From positions 248,001 through 312,000 of the forward strand of contig NZ_LXFU01000024.1 of NCBI RefSeq assembly GCF_001657485.1: a stretch of DNA of 64,000 nucleotides, in the 5' to 3' direction. Positions 19,599-28,639 of this stretch are shown here, piece by piece. The notes below the pieces were generated by a model. The model ran no database searches. It was given only the letters and a program-made list of their open reading frames with translations, and was not told where the DNA came from. A program made the position numbers and the translations under genes. The DNA comes from Rhizobium sp. WYCCWR10014 (GTDB lineage: Bacteria; Pseudomonadota; Alphaproteobacteria; Rhizobiales; Rhizobiaceae). Each line of letters begins with the position of its first letter. The first letter of the stretch is position 1.

Positions 19599-20918
19599 GT
19601 GAACAGCGGACATCAGCACCGGGTATTCGGCAGGCGGGCGAAGGAACATATCCTCATCCTCGCAAGTGGCGACAAGGTCCGCCATATGACGGTCCGGCCG
19701 TGGATGGCTGCGCTGGCCTTCTGCTTCGTCGGCGTCTTCTCGATAGGCTACCTCCTGGCCACGTCCTATCTCGTGCTGCGCGACGACCTGATCGGCGCCA
19801 CCATGGCCCGCCAGGCCCGCATGCAGCACGATTATGAAGACCGCATCGCCGCCCTGCGCGCGCAGGTCGACCGCATCACCTCCCGCCAGCTTCTCGACCA
19901 GCAGGTGGTCGAAGACAAGGTCGACAAGCTGATGGAGCAGCAGATGGCGCTCACCTCGCGCCATGGCAAGCTCGACAACCTGCTCGACCGAGCCGAAAGC
20001 TCCGGCCTGACGGAAAAGGACGGCGGCCCGCCTGCACCGTCTTCGCCCGTTCAGTCCTATGCACCCAATATCAAGGACAAGCGCGCTTCGCTCACCGGGA
20101 GCGGCATCGAGGCGATCGAGAAACAGCTGGCGAGCGGCGCACCCGCCGATGCGACGCCCGACAATTCGACCCTTGCCTATGTGCCGGCCACCGACACGGT
20201 CGGCGACCGTGCCGACCGCATCTTCTCCAAGGTGACGCTGTCGCTGAAAGATGTCGAACAGGATCAGCGCAGCCGTGTCGAACAGTTGACGAGCGATGCC
20301 GGCAATGCCGCCAACGCCATCGAGACCGTGCTGACCCGCTTCAAGATTCCGATGCCCGAGACCGCTGCCAGGAAAGACGACGACGATGCCGTCGGCGGCC
20401 CCTATGTCGAGCCTGAAAGCAACGACGGCTTCAACAATTCGCTGGCAGCGCTCGACGGCGCGCTGACCCGGCTCGAAGCCGTGCGCAGCACTGCCGAATC
20501 CCTGCCCTTCCGCAATCCCGCTATCGGCAAGGACGTGACCAGCCCCTTCGGCAATCGCCGCGACCCTTTCCTCGGCCGCCTGGCCCTCCATTCCGGCATC
20601 GACTTTCGCTTTTCGCCGGGCGAAAGGATCCGCCCGACGGCGCCCGGCAAGGTGATTTCGGCCGGATGGACCGGCGGCTACGGCAACATGGTCGAGGTCG
20701 ATCACGGCAACGGCATCTCGACGCGCTACGGGCATATGTCGGAGGTTCTGGTCAAGGTCGGCGACACGGTCGACCGCAACGACGTCATCGGCCTTGCCGG
20801 CAGCACCGGCCGCTCGACGGGCACGCACCTGCATTATGAAGTGCGCCAGGACGGCCATGCCGTCGATCCAGTATATTTCATGAATGCCGGCCTTAAACTC
20901 GCCACCTATATCAAGTAA
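19599..20918 (+). CDS. M23 (LytM) metallopeptidase with DUF5930-type N-terminus
   Basis: 439 residues. The N-terminus HILILASGDKVRHMTVRPW and one membrane anchor (about 45-65) are followed by a long coiled coil (about 80-145) and a low-complexity linker. The C-terminal LytM domain keeps its zinc ligands: H and D in LALHSGIDF and HxH in THLHYEV, so it should be an active peptidoglycan endopeptidase rather than a degenerate EnvC-like activator. I choose GTG 19599, which has GGGAGAG upstream, over GTG 19551, which has none. Confidence 0.88.
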   Translation: MNSGHQHRVFGRRAKEHILILASGDKVRHMTVRPWMAALAFCFVGVFSIGYLLATSYLVLRDDLIGATMARQARMQHDYEDRIAALRAQVDRITSRQLLDQQVVEDKVDKLMEQQMALTSRHGKLDNLLDRAESSGLTEKDGGPPAPSSPVQSYAPNIKDKRASLTGSGIEAIEKQLASGAPADATPDNSTLAYVPATDTVGDRADRIFSKVTLSLKDVEQDQRSRVEQLTSDAGNAANAIETVLTRFKIPMPETAARKDDDDAVGGPYVEPESNDGFNNSLAALDGALTRLEAVRSTAESLPFRNPAIGKDVTSPFGNRRDPFLGRLALHSGIDFRFSPGERIRPTAPGKVISAGWTGGYGNMVEVDHGNGISTRYGHMSEVLVKVGDTVDRNDVIGLAGSTGRSTGTHLHYEVRQDGHAVDPVYFMNAGLKLATYIK

Positions 20919-21056
20919 CTCCTGCCCGGTAACCAACGCTTCACTCTGCAATGGGTGCGGCGTCTCTATTTCTTGACTTGCCGGCCATTCGGGGCTATGT
21001 CGCGCTGCATTGCGGCATGCAATCCCGCCGACTCGTTCAGAGCTCGGCCGAACGGA

Positions 21057-22622
21057 ATGGAAACAGTTTTCCCTTTGACGACATTTGCTGACCTTGGCTT
21101 AAGCCAAAAAGTGCTATCCGCTGTTACGGACGCGGGCTACACGATCCCAACGCCTATTCAGGCGGGAGCCATCCCGTTTGCGCTCGAGCGCCGCGATATT
21201 TGCGGTATCGCGCAGACCGGCACTGGCAAGACGGCATCCTTCGTGCTGCCGATGCTGTCGCTTCTGGAAAAGGGCCGTGCGCGTGCGCGCATGCCCCGCA
21301 CGCTGATTCTCGAGCCGACACGCGAACTCGCCGCTCAGGTCGCCGAGAATTTCGAGAAATACGGCAAGAACCACCGCCTCAACGTCGCCCTTCTGATCGG
21401 TGGCGTTTCCTTCGAGGACCAGGACCGCAAGCTCGAACGTGGCGCCGATGTGCTGATCTGCACCCCCGGCCGCCTGCTCGACCATTTCGAGCGCGGCAAG
21501 CTCCTGATGAGCGGCGTCGAGATCCTCGTCATCGACGAGGCCGACCGTATGCTCGACATGGGTTTCATCCCCGATATCGAGCGCATCGCCAAGATGATCC
21601 CGTTCACCCGCCAGACTCTGTTCTTCTCGGCAACCATGCCCTCGGAGATCCAGAAGCTCGCGGACCGCTTCCTGCAGAATCCCGAGCGTATCGAAGTCGC
21701 AAAGCCGGCTTCCGCCGCCGCGACCGTGACACAGCGTTTCGTCGCTACGCACGGCAAGGATTACGAAAAGCGTGCCGTCTTGCGCGAACTCGTCCGCGCC
21801 CAGACCGAACTCAAGAACGCCATCATCTTCTGCAATCGCAAGAAAGATGTCGCCGACCTCTTCCGTTCGCTCGAGCGTCACGGCTTCTCGGTCGGCGCCC
21901 TGCATGGCGACATGGACCAGCGTTCCCGCACGATGACGCTGCAGAGCTTCCGTGACGGCAATCTCCAGCTTCTGGTCGCTTCCGACGTCGCCGCCCGCGG
22001 CCTCGATATCCCCGATGTCAGCCACGTCTTCAATTTCGACGTGCCGATCCATTCCGAGGATTACGTCCACCGCATCGGCCGCACCGGACGTGCCGGCCGC
22101 TCGGGTGCCGCCTTCACTCTCGTCACCAAGCGCGACACGAAATTCGTCGATGCCATCGAGAAGCTGATCGGCCAAACGGTCGAATGGCTGAGCGGTGACC
22201 TGACGTCGCTGCCGCCGCCGGCAGAGGACAGTCGGGACAGCGAACGCCCGCGCCGCAACAGCCGCGAGCGTGGCGCCAGAGATGGTGCAGGCCGAGATCG
22301 TGCGCCAAGAGAGAATGGCGACAAAGATCGTGGACGCGGACGCGGCAATCGCGCCGCCGCGAGTCATAAATCTGATAACGACATACAGGATAATGGCGTC
22401 GACGTGATTGAAGCAGCACCAGTAAAGGCCGACATCGTGAAGAACGAGCGCAAAGCAGAGCAGAAGCCGCAGAACAATGCGCGCAACAGTCGGCCTTACC
22501 CGGCAAACGACGACAGCCGCGATCGCCGCCGCCATCGCGACCACGACGACGGTCCGACCCCTGTTGGATTCGGCGACGATATCCCCGCCTTCATGCTGAT
22601 CGCCGGCAGCGCCAAGGTCTGA
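21057..22622 (+). CDS. DEAD-box RNA helicase, RhlE-like
   Basis: 521 residues. All helicase motifs are present: Q motif GYTIPTPIQ, Walker A AQTGTGKT, PTRELA, VIDEADRMLDMGF (DEAD), FFSATMP (SAT), and HRIGRTGRAGR. The last 150 residues are a disordered, Arg/Asp/Gly-rich tail (RRNSRERGARDGAGRDRAP...), as in rhizobial RhlE-type proteins, which unwind structured RNA in ribosome assembly and cold response. The ATG at 21057 (METVFPLTTFADLG) fits the family start but its ribosome site is weak. A Nudix gene follows 8 bases later. Confidence 0.94.
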   Translation: METVFPLTTFADLGLSQKVLSAVTDAGYTIPTPIQAGAIPFALERRDICGIAQTGTGKTASFVLPMLSLLEKGRARARMPRTLILEPTRELAAQVAENFEKYGKNHRLNVALLIGGVSFEDQDRKLERGADVLICTPGRLLDHFERGKLLMSGVEILVIDEADRMLDMGFIPDIERIAKMIPFTRQTLFFSATMPSEIQKLADRFLQNPERIEVAKPASAAATVTQRFVATHGKDYEKRAVLRELVRAQTELKNAIIFCNRKKDVADLFRSLERHGFSVGALHGDMDQRSRTMTLQSFRDGNLQLLVASDVAARGLDIPDVSHVFNFDVPIHSEDYVHRIGRTGRAGRSGAAFTLVTKRDTKFVDAIEKLIGQTVEWLSGDLTSLPPPAEDSRDSERPRRNSRERGARDGAGRDRAPRENGDKDRGRGRGNRAAASHKSDNDIQDNGVDVIEAAPVKADIVKNERKAEQKPQNNARNSRPYPANDDSRDRRRHRDHDDGPTPVGFGDDIPAFMLIAGSAKV

Positions 22623-22630
22623 GCATTGCC

Positions 22631-23053
22631 ATGGGCAAGCCCGGTCTCGATTTTCCGGGCTTCGGCGTCGGCCTGGTGATTCTGCGCGACGCCAGGATCC
22701 TTCTTTACAAACGCATGCGTCCACCTGAAGCCGGCTATTGGAATATCGTCGGCGGCAAGGTCGATCACATGGAGCCGGCGGAAGCAGCCGCGCGCCGCGA
22801 GGCCGAAGAAGAAACCGGCCTGACAATCGGCCGCATCGAACGAATCGGCATGACCGAACAGATCATCGATGCCGACCGCCAACACTGGATCTCGATTCTC
22901 TATCTCGCTCGCGATGTCGAGGGCGAGCCTCAACTGACCGAACCGGACAAGCTCTCGGATTTCGGCTGGTTTCCCCTGACGGATTTGCCCGACCCGCTGT
23001 CGGCCTTCACCAAAGCCGCCATCGCAGCCTTGCCGCCCGGTGAACGCGGCTAG
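22631..23053 (+). CDS. Nudix hydrolase
   Basis: 140 residues. The Nudix box GGKVDHMEPAEAAARREAEEETGL keeps the G-x5-E-x7-RE-x2-EE pattern (positions about 39-61). It hydrolyses a nucleoside diphosphate linked to some moiety; specificity is unknown. It starts 8 bases after the helicase stop, suggesting an operon, and ends one base before the convergent TfoX-like gene begins its stop codon. Confidence 0.9.
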   Translation: MGKPGLDFPGFGVGLVILRDARILLYKRMRPPEAGYWNIVGGKVDHMEPAEAAARREAEEETGLTIGRIERIGMTEQIIDADRQHWISILYLARDVEGEPQLTEPDKLSDFGWFPLTDLPDPLSAFTKAAIAALPPGERG

Positions 23054-23371
23054 CTATTCGGCGCGAAGCGACGCCTCATAGGCAAGCCGCACCCATTTCG
23101 CCATCAGATCGGGATCGTCGTAGGCCTCGTCGGGGATCGACCAATAGGGCATTTTTACCGGCTTGCCCTTCTTGCCCTCATAGGTCCATTGCGTGGCGCC
23201 GGCAGCGGCAAATTCCGGGGCGCTCGTCTCGTCGGCCTTCAGCAGCATCTCGTCGCGCACTTCGAGTGCGATGATGCGCCCGAGATGATAGATGCCCTTG
23301 CCGCCGAACATCCGCTTGACCGTGACCGGGCCAAGCCCCTGAAACATTTCCTCGATCCCGGCATTGTCCAT
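23054..23371 (-). CDS. TfoX/Sxy N-terminal domain protein
   Basis: 105 residues consisting only of the TfoX N-terminal domain: LGPVTVKRMFGGKGIYHLGRIIALEV and ADETSAPEFAAAG...YWSIPDE. In gammaproteobacteria TfoX/Sxy controls competence, but stand-alone N-terminal domains are widespread in alphaproteobacteria with no established role. The gene abuts the Nudix gene tail to tail with no gap. Confidence 0.85.
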   Translation of the reverse strand: MDNAGIEEMFQGLGPVTVKRMFGGKGIYHLGRIIALEVRDEMLLKADETSAPEFAAAGATQWTYEGKKGKPVKMPYWSIPDEAYDDPDLMAKWVRLAYEASLRAE

Positions 23372-23425
23372 TCTCTATTCCCTCGAAATCCCGGCCACCC
23401 TAGCACGATGCGTAAATTCAAAGTG

Positions 23426-23469
23426 TTAGAGCGTCCTTTGCGCCTCCGAAAGGACGCACGGCGCTCTAA
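23426..23469. repeat. Nested palindromic intergenic repeat (GAGCG/CCTTT type)
   Basis: Outer arms TTAGAGCG (23426-23433) and CGCTCTAA (23462-23469) enclose inner arms GTCCTTT and AAAGGAC. It ends exactly one base before the stop codon of the flavin reductase gene. Its form is that of the dispersed rhizobial palindromes; it may act as the 3' hairpin of that gene. Confidence 0.75.
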
Positions 23470-23964
23470 TCACAGCGCGTGATAATCCCGGTTCATATAG
23501 ATGAGCGCCGGGTGTTTTTCGCTGAAGCGGACAGCCGCGACCTCGCCGAAGATGACATTGTGCGTCGGCATTTCCTTGATATCGATCACCCGGCAATCGA
23601 AGGCGGCAAGCGCGTCGGCCAGCACCGGCGCACCGGTGGCAAGCATCTCGAAACGGGCACTGGCGAAACGGTCGTCATTGGCAAGCGCCGTGCGCCCGGA
23701 AAAGGCATCGGCAACACTCTGATGATGGGCGCCGAGCGTGTTCAGCGCGAAGATGCCGCTGCGGAAGAAGATCTCGTTCTTTGGATTGGTGTTGTTGAGG
23801 CAGATCAGCACCGAGGCCGGATTGTCCGAGACCGAGCAGGCGGCGGTGATGGTGACGCCGCGGCGCAGCTCGCCCATCGCCGTCGTCACGAGCTGTACAT
23901 GGCCGGCATAACGGCTCATGGCATCGCGATAAAGGCCGGGGTCGATATGCTGCCTGTTCAACAC
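23470..23964 (-). CDS. Flavin reductase-like protein (RutF/HpaC family)
   Basis: 164 residues, FMN-binding split-barrel reductase. Core motifs are MSRYAGHVQLVTTAMGELRRGVTITAACSVS, PASVLICLNNTN, FALNTLGAHHQSVADAFSG and ALIYMNRDYHAL. Such enzymes pass electrons from NAD(P)H to FMN for a partner monooxygenase; no such partner is near. I use the GTG at 23964, which has GGGAGAAG upstream. The frame stays open to 25311 on this strand, but that extension is antisense to the next gene. Confidence 0.87.
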   Translation of the reverse strand: MLNRQHIDPGLYRDAMSRYAGHVQLVTTAMGELRRGVTITAACSVSDNPASVLICLNNTNPKNEIFFRSGIFALNTLGAHHQSVADAFSGRTALANDDRFASARFEMLATGAPVLADALAAFDCRVIDIKEMPTHNVIFGEVAAVRFSEKHPALIYMNRDYHAL

Positions 23965-24147
23965 CTGCTTCTCCCGTGCGCGCTTATTCTGCCTTGATCG
24001 ACTTGCTATCGCGCCAATATGGCGAGCATCGGTTACCTTTTCTACAATAGGACCGGTGAAAAGCGCCGTGTTGCGCTTGTTTTTCTTTGACGATCGCGGC
24101 CTTGCAGATAAAAGGGCATGGACGATGGCTAGGGATCTCCGCCTTTC

Positions 24148-25230
24148 ATGATCAACCTGCGTGGCATAGCAGCCTGTCTGGCGCTGCTGGGAGCGGCGGC
24201 TGAAAGCCATGCGGCCGGCGTGACGATCGGCGTCGTCGCCCCTCAGAACGGCCCGCTCGCCCTCCTCGGCGCCCAGATTGCCGCCGGCGCCGGTTTCGAG
24301 ATCCAGCAGTCCGGAAATACCCTCGTTGCCATCAACGAGACCTGCGAGGAGAATAGTGGTGCCGCGGTCGCCGATGCGCTTGTCAATGCCAAGGTGCAGG
24401 TCGCGGTCGGCTTTCTCTGCAGCGAGACGCTGGAAGACGCACTGCCGAAGCTGAAGGATGCCAATATTCCGGCGATCACCGTCTCGGTGCGCTCCCGCAT
24501 CCTGATGGAGGATGCGCTGAAGAACGGCTGGCCGCTTTTCCGGGCGGCGCCCGCCGACGGCGCCGAGGCGGCAAAGGTCATCGAGGTGATCCTGAAGGAC
24601 TGGGCCGCCGATCCGATCGCCCTGATCGAGGACGGCACCATTCATGGCCGCGAACTGACGGAAGCGGTGCGCAATGCGCTGGAGCAGAACGGCCTGAAGC
24701 CGGTCTTTACGGACACCTACCGGCCGGGACAGGAACAGCAGATCGCCCTCGTCCGCCGCCTGAAACGGGCCGGCGCCACCAGGGTCTTCATCGGCGGCGA
24801 CCGCAACGATATCGCCGTCATTGTCCGCGACGCCAAGGCGGAGAACATCCAGCTGTCCATCCTGGGCGGCGATGCCATGCGCGCTGCCGACCAGCCGCTG
24901 CCGCTTGATGCCGGCGTGCGCGCCGTCGCCCTGCCCGAATACGCCATCCTGCCGGAAGGCACGACTGCGGCCGAAGCGCTGCGCGCCAAAGGCATCGAGC
25001 CGGAAGGTTATGTCCTGCCGTCGCTGGCCGCCGCCCTCATTGCCGGCCAGGCGGGACAAGCCGCCGCTGCGGCGGGCAAGCCACTCCAGGAGGCACTTCT
25101 CGGCACGACATTCCAGACGCCGATCGGCACTATTGCCTTCACCGATGCGCATGAACTTTCGCAAAACCCCTACCGCCTGCTCGAATGGCGGGGCAACGGC
25201 TTTTTTCCACCTGCCGCGCCGACGCAATGA
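24148..25230 (+). CDS. Periplasmic substrate-binding protein, branched-chain amino-acid type, orphan
   Basis: 360 residues. A signal peptide (MINLRGIAACLALLGAAAESHAAG) is followed by a type I periplasmic binding fold of the Peripla_BP_6/LivK kind: VTIGVVAPQNGPLALLGAQIAAGA, ALVNAKVQVAVGFLCSE, RRLKRAGATRVFIGGDRND. No ABC permease or ATPase gene is adjacent, so it is either an orphan receptor or works with a transporter elsewhere. It is divergent from the flavin reductase (183 bases between starts) and lies 61 bases before rpe. Confidence 0.83.
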   Translation: MINLRGIAACLALLGAAAESHAAGVTIGVVAPQNGPLALLGAQIAAGAGFEIQQSGNTLVAINETCEENSGAAVADALVNAKVQVAVGFLCSETLEDALPKLKDANIPAITVSVRSRILMEDALKNGWPLFRAAPADGAEAAKVIEVILKDWAADPIALIEDGTIHGRELTEAVRNALEQNGLKPVFTDTYRPGQEQQIALVRRLKRAGATRVFIGGDRNDIAVIVRDAKAENIQLSILGGDAMRAADQPLPLDAGVRAVALPEYAILPEGTTAAEALRAKGIEPEGYVLPSLAAALIAGQAGQAAAAAGKPLQEALLGTTFQTPIGTIAFTDAHELSQNPYRLLEWRGNGFFPPAAPTQ

Positions 25231-25291
25231 GCGGTGCGCCTGCCTTGAATTCAGGCCCCGCGCTCTGGCGCCCCATACGGAGTAACATTTG

Positions 25292-25969
25292 ATGACGCTG
25301 CCCATTCGCATTGCCCCCTCGATCCTCGCGGCGGATTTCGCCAGGCTCGGCGAGGAGGTGCGCGACGTGACGGCCGCCGGCGCCGACTGGATTCATCTCG
25401 ACGTGATGGACGGGCATTTCGTGCCGAACATCTCCTTCGGCCCCGATGTCATCAAGTCGCTGCGCTCCTATACATCAGCCACCTTCGACTGCCACCTGAT
25501 GATCTCCCCGGTCGACGACTATCTCGAAGCCTTCGCCAAGGCCGGCTGCGACCGCATCACCGTCCATGCCGAAGCCGGACCGCATCTGCATCGCTCGCTG
25601 CAGACGGTCCGCAATCTCGGCAAGAAGGTCGGGGTGACGATCAATCCGGCGACACCGCTCAGCGCCATCGAGAACGTGCTCGACGATGTCGATCTCATCC
25701 TGATCATGTCGGTCAATCCCGGTTTCGGCGGACAGAAATTCATTCCGGCTATGGCGGCGAAGATCGCGGCGGCGAAGTCACTGATCGGTGATCGGCCGAT
25801 CGAACTCGAGGTCGATGGCGGCGTCACCGTGGAAACGGCGCCTGACATTGCGCGGGCCGGCGGTAACGTCCTCGTTGCCGGCTCGGCAATTTTCAAGGGC
25901 GAAACGGTCGAGGATTATCGCCGGACTGTCGCCGATCTGCGTCAGGCAGCCGAAGGGGCACGCGCATGA
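25292..25969 (+). CDS. rpe: Ribulose-phosphate 3-epimerase
   Basis: 225 residues. It interconverts ribulose-5-phosphate and xylulose-5-phosphate in the pentose-phosphate and Calvin cycles. TIM-barrel signatures are IAPSILAADF (start), HLDVMDGHFVPNISFG, MSVNPGFGGQKFI, and LEVDGGVT; metal ligands H, D, H, D are all present. The ATG at 25292 has GGAG 10 bases upstream. Its stop overlaps the start of the DUF2259 gene (ATGA, 25966-25969). Confidence 0.97.
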   Translation: MTLPIRIAPSILAADFARLGEEVRDVTAAGADWIHLDVMDGHFVPNISFGPDVIKSLRSYTSATFDCHLMISPVDDYLEAFAKAGCDRITVHAEAGPHLHRSLQTVRNLGKKVGVTINPATPLSAIENVLDDVDLILIMSVNPGFGGQKFIPAMAAKIAAAKSLIGDRPIELEVDGGVTVETAPDIARAGGNVLVAGSAIFKGETVEDYRRTVADLRQAAEGARA

Positions 25970-26691
25970 AAAAAAGTCTGATCGTCGGCGGCATCATTGC
26001 CGCAGCACTTGCCGGCCTACCCGGCCTGTCGCTTGCCGGCGACATCGCCAATATCCAGCCGATCGGCTTTTCCGCCGACGGCAAGGTCTTCGGATTTCAG
26101 GAGTTCGGAATCGAGGAGAGCGGCAACCTTCCCTACTCCAACACCTATTTCATCGATACCGAAAACGGCCACTATCTCGAGGGCACGCCCTTCCATACCG
26201 AGCTGACCGACAAGGACGCCAATCTCTCCAAGGCGCGGCGGCAGAACCTGACGGCGGCGCGCAGCCAGATGGACAAATACGATCTCCTGACCAATCCCGG
26301 CCTGATCGCCGCCTTCAATCCGCCGACCGAACTCGGCTCGCCCTCGAAGACGATCCGCTACACGACGCTTGCGACCGACGGTCCGCCGAAATCGCCCTAT
26401 ACGCTCTCGCTCGGCGAGATGCCGGTCCCGACGCCGAAGGATTGCGCCGCGGTCGATAAGCGGGTCATCGGCTTCAGCCTGCAGATGATCGAGAAGGAAG
26501 GCGCTCCGAACCGGCAGGCGGCGCGCCAGGCCACCGCAGTTCCGGCCGAGCGCGCATGTTCGGTCGAATACCGGATCGGCGGTGCTGTGGTCTATCAGCC
26601 GGAAGGCGGAAACCAGGTTCACATCGCCCTCGTCCTGGCATTCGATGCCGACAGGAACGGACGCTGGATCGCCGTTCCGGTTCATCCCTGA
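25966..26691 (+). CDS. DUF2259 exported protein
   Basis: 241 residues. A signal peptide (MKKSLIVGGIIAAALAGLPGLSLAG) precedes the DUF2259 domain: IQPIGFSADGKVFGFQEFGIEE...NTYFIDTENGHYLEGTP, which resembles a beta-propeller-like repeat unit. Two cysteines (DCAAVDK and RACSVEY) may form a disulfide in the periplasm. Function is unknown. It is coupled to rpe by a four-base overlap and followed 2 bases later by a membrane protein gene. Confidence 0.87.
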   Translation: MKKSLIVGGIIAAALAGLPGLSLAGDIANIQPIGFSADGKVFGFQEFGIEESGNLPYSNTYFIDTENGHYLEGTPFHTELTDKDANLSKARRQNLTAARSQMDKYDLLTNPGLIAAFNPPTELGSPSKTIRYTTLATDGPPKSPYTLSLGEMPVPTPKDCAAVDKRVIGFSLQMIEKEGAPNRQAARQATAVPAERACSVEYRIGGAVVYQPEGGNQVHIALVLAFDADRNGRWIAVPVHP

Positions 26692-26693
26692 GC

Positions 26694-27209
26694 ATGGATC
26701 GCCCGAGGACGGATCGCCCCCGGATGGACCGTCTAAGAGCTGCACGGCCGCCCTACCCCGATCTGATTGCCGGCGCGTTCCTTTGGGGCATGCAGATGCT
26801 TGCCGCCGCCATGCTCGGCCTGTACCTGCGCAACGGCCTGCAGACGAGCCGCCTTGCCGAGGTCGCAGCACTCTATTTTGCCGGCGGCCTGTTCGCGTGG
26901 CCGTTCGCCCTGCCGGTCGCCCGCTTCCTCGCCTTTGATAGGCCGCTGGAAACGCGTTTTGCCGCTTTTTTCGTGACGCTGACAGCGGCCACGATCTTGA
27001 TGACCGCCTTTCTCTTCGCCATGGAATACCGGATGTTCTATTCGCGCTGGCATGCGCCCTTCGGCAGTATCGTCTGGGCTTTCCAATTCGTCTTCACCAG
27101 TATCAGCGCAGTCTATCAGTTCCTGGTGATCGGCCTGCGCCTTTTCCTGCCGCTCGGCCTCGTCTGCCTTGTCGTTAGCAGCTATCATCTTGCCAAACGC
27201 ATGCGTTGA
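26694..27209 (+). CDS. Small multi-pass membrane protein, unknown
   Basis: 171 residues with about four hydrophobic helices (around 25-45, 56-76, 86-108, 135-160). It starts 2 bases after the DUF2259 stop. The first 13 residues are a repetitive MDRPRTDRPRMDR, from near-repeats of GGATCGCCC at 26696-26733, so the true start may be the later ATG at 26724. No family is recognised. Tight packing suggests it works with the exported DUF2259 protein. Confidence 0.7.
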   Translation: MDRPRTDRPRMDRLRAARPPYPDLIAGAFLWGMQMLAAAMLGLYLRNGLQTSRLAEVAALYFAGGLFAWPFALPVARFLAFDRPLETRFAAFFVTLTAATILMTAFLFAMEYRMFYSRWHAPFGSIVWAFQFVFTSISAVYQFLVIGLRLFLPLGLVCLVVSSYHLAKRMR

Positions 27210-27279
27210 GATTGCCGCCGGTCTTTGCTACACGGGCGCTAACCTCGATGAATCCTCTTTGAAGTGAAAGCAGCCGCCC

Positions 27280-28587
27280 ATGATCCCGCGTTATTCCCGG
27301 CCTGAAATGGTCGCCATCTGGTCTCCCGAAACCAAGTTCCGCATCTGGTTCGAGATCGAGGCGCATGCCTGCGACGCGCTGGCCGAACTCGGCGTCATCC
27401 CGAAATCGGCGGCAAAGACGATCTGGGAAAAAGGCGGCGCCGCCACCTTCGACGTCGACCGCATCGATGAGATCGAGGCCGTCACCAAACACGACGTCAT
27501 CGCCTTCCTCACCCATCTCGCCGAGATCGTCGGCCCGGATGCGCGCTTCGTCCACCAGGGCATGACCTCGTCCGACGTGCTCGACACTTGCTTCAACGTC
27601 CAGCTGGTGCGCGCCACCGACATCCTGCTTGCAGATATCGACCGGCTGCTCGAGGCGCTGAAAAGCCGCGCCTTCGAACATAAGGACACCGTCACCATCG
27701 GACGTTCGCACGGCATTCACGCCGAGCCCACCACCTTCGGCGTTAAACTGGCGCTCGCCTATGCCGAATTCGAGCGCTGCCGCCAGCGCCTCGTCGCCGC
27801 CCGCGAGGAAGTCGCGACCTGTGCCATATCGGGCGCCGTCGGCACCTTCGCCAATATCGATCCGCGCGTCGAGGAACATGTCGCAGAAGCCCTTGGCCTC
27901 AAGGCCGAGCCGGTCTCGACGCAGGTCATCCCGCGTGACCGCCACGCGATGTATTTCGCCACGCTTGGCGTCGTCGCCTCGTCGATCGAGCGGCTGGCAA
28001 CCGAGATCCGCCACCTGCAGCGCACCGAGGTGCTGGAGGCGGAAGAATATTTTTCGCCTGGCCAGAAGGGCTCCTCGGCCATGCCGCACAAGCGCAACCC
28101 GGTTCTGACCGAAAATCTCACCGGCCTTGCCCGCATGGTCCGCTCCTATGCCATGCCGGCGATGGAAAACGTCGCCCTCTGGCACGAGCGGGATATCTCC
28201 CACTCCTCGGTCGAGCGCATGATCGGCCCCGATGCCACCGTGACGCTCGACTTCGCCCTGTCGCGGCTCGCCGGCGTCATCGAAAAGCTGCTGGTTTATC
28301 CCGAGAATATGGAGAAGAACCTCAACAAATTCCGCGGCCTCGTCCATTCGCAGCGCGTCCTGCTGGCACTGACCCAGGCCGGCACCTCCCGCGAGGATGC
28401 CTACCGCCTCGTCCAGCGCAATGCCATGAAGGTCTGGGAACAGGGCAAGGACTTCCTGGAAGAACTGCTTGCTGACGCGGAGGTCCGTGCTGCGCTTTCC
28501 GAGGAGGATATTCGGGAGAAGTTCGATCTTGGCTACCACACCAAACACGTCGACACGATCTTCCGGCGTGTGTTTGGCAACGCGTGA
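27280..28587 (+). CDS. purB: Adenylosuccinate lyase
   Basis: 435 residues. The enzyme cleaves SAICAR to AICAR and adenylosuccinate to AMP. Family motifs present: the N-terminal MIPRYSRPEM, TSSDVLDTC, GRSHGIHAEP with the catalytic histidine, and the signature loop GSSAMPHKRNP with the catalytic serine. It is 13 residues from the usual alphaproteobacterial length at most. It is monocistronic with its own terminator, 5 kb before the purC-S-Q group. Confidence 0.97.
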   Translation: MIPRYSRPEMVAIWSPETKFRIWFEIEAHACDALAELGVIPKSAAKTIWEKGGAATFDVDRIDEIEAVTKHDVIAFLTHLAEIVGPDARFVHQGMTSSDVLDTCFNVQLVRATDILLADIDRLLEALKSRAFEHKDTVTIGRSHGIHAEPTTFGVKLALAYAEFERCRQRLVAAREEVATCAISGAVGTFANIDPRVEEHVAEALGLKAEPVSTQVIPRDRHAMYFATLGVVASSIERLATEIRHLQRTEVLEAEEYFSPGQKGSSAMPHKRNPVLTENLTGLARMVRSYAMPAMENVALWHERDISHSSVERMIGPDATVTLDFALSRLAGVIEKLLVYPENMEKNLNKFRGLVHSQRVLLALTQAGTSREDAYRLVQRNAMKVWEQGKDFLEELLADAEVRAALSEEDIREKFDLGYHTKHVDTIFRRVFGNA

Positions 28588-28610
28588 GCGGTTCGGGATC
28601 AACGATATGG

Positions 28611-28634
28611 CGGCGCCCTTGCAGGCGCCGTTTT
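28611..28634 (+). terminator. Terminator of purB
   Basis: Stem CGGCGCC (28611-28617) with GGCGCCG (28624-28630), six-base loop, then TTTT. It lies 24 bases after the purB stop and just before the convergent iron permease gene. Confidence 0.85.
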
Positions 28635-28639
28635 CATAT

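Noticed and set aside
23965-25311. Long N-terminal extension of the flavin reductase frame
   Set aside because: It is antisense to the periplasmic binding protein gene and the GTG at 23964 has a proper ribosome site and family length.
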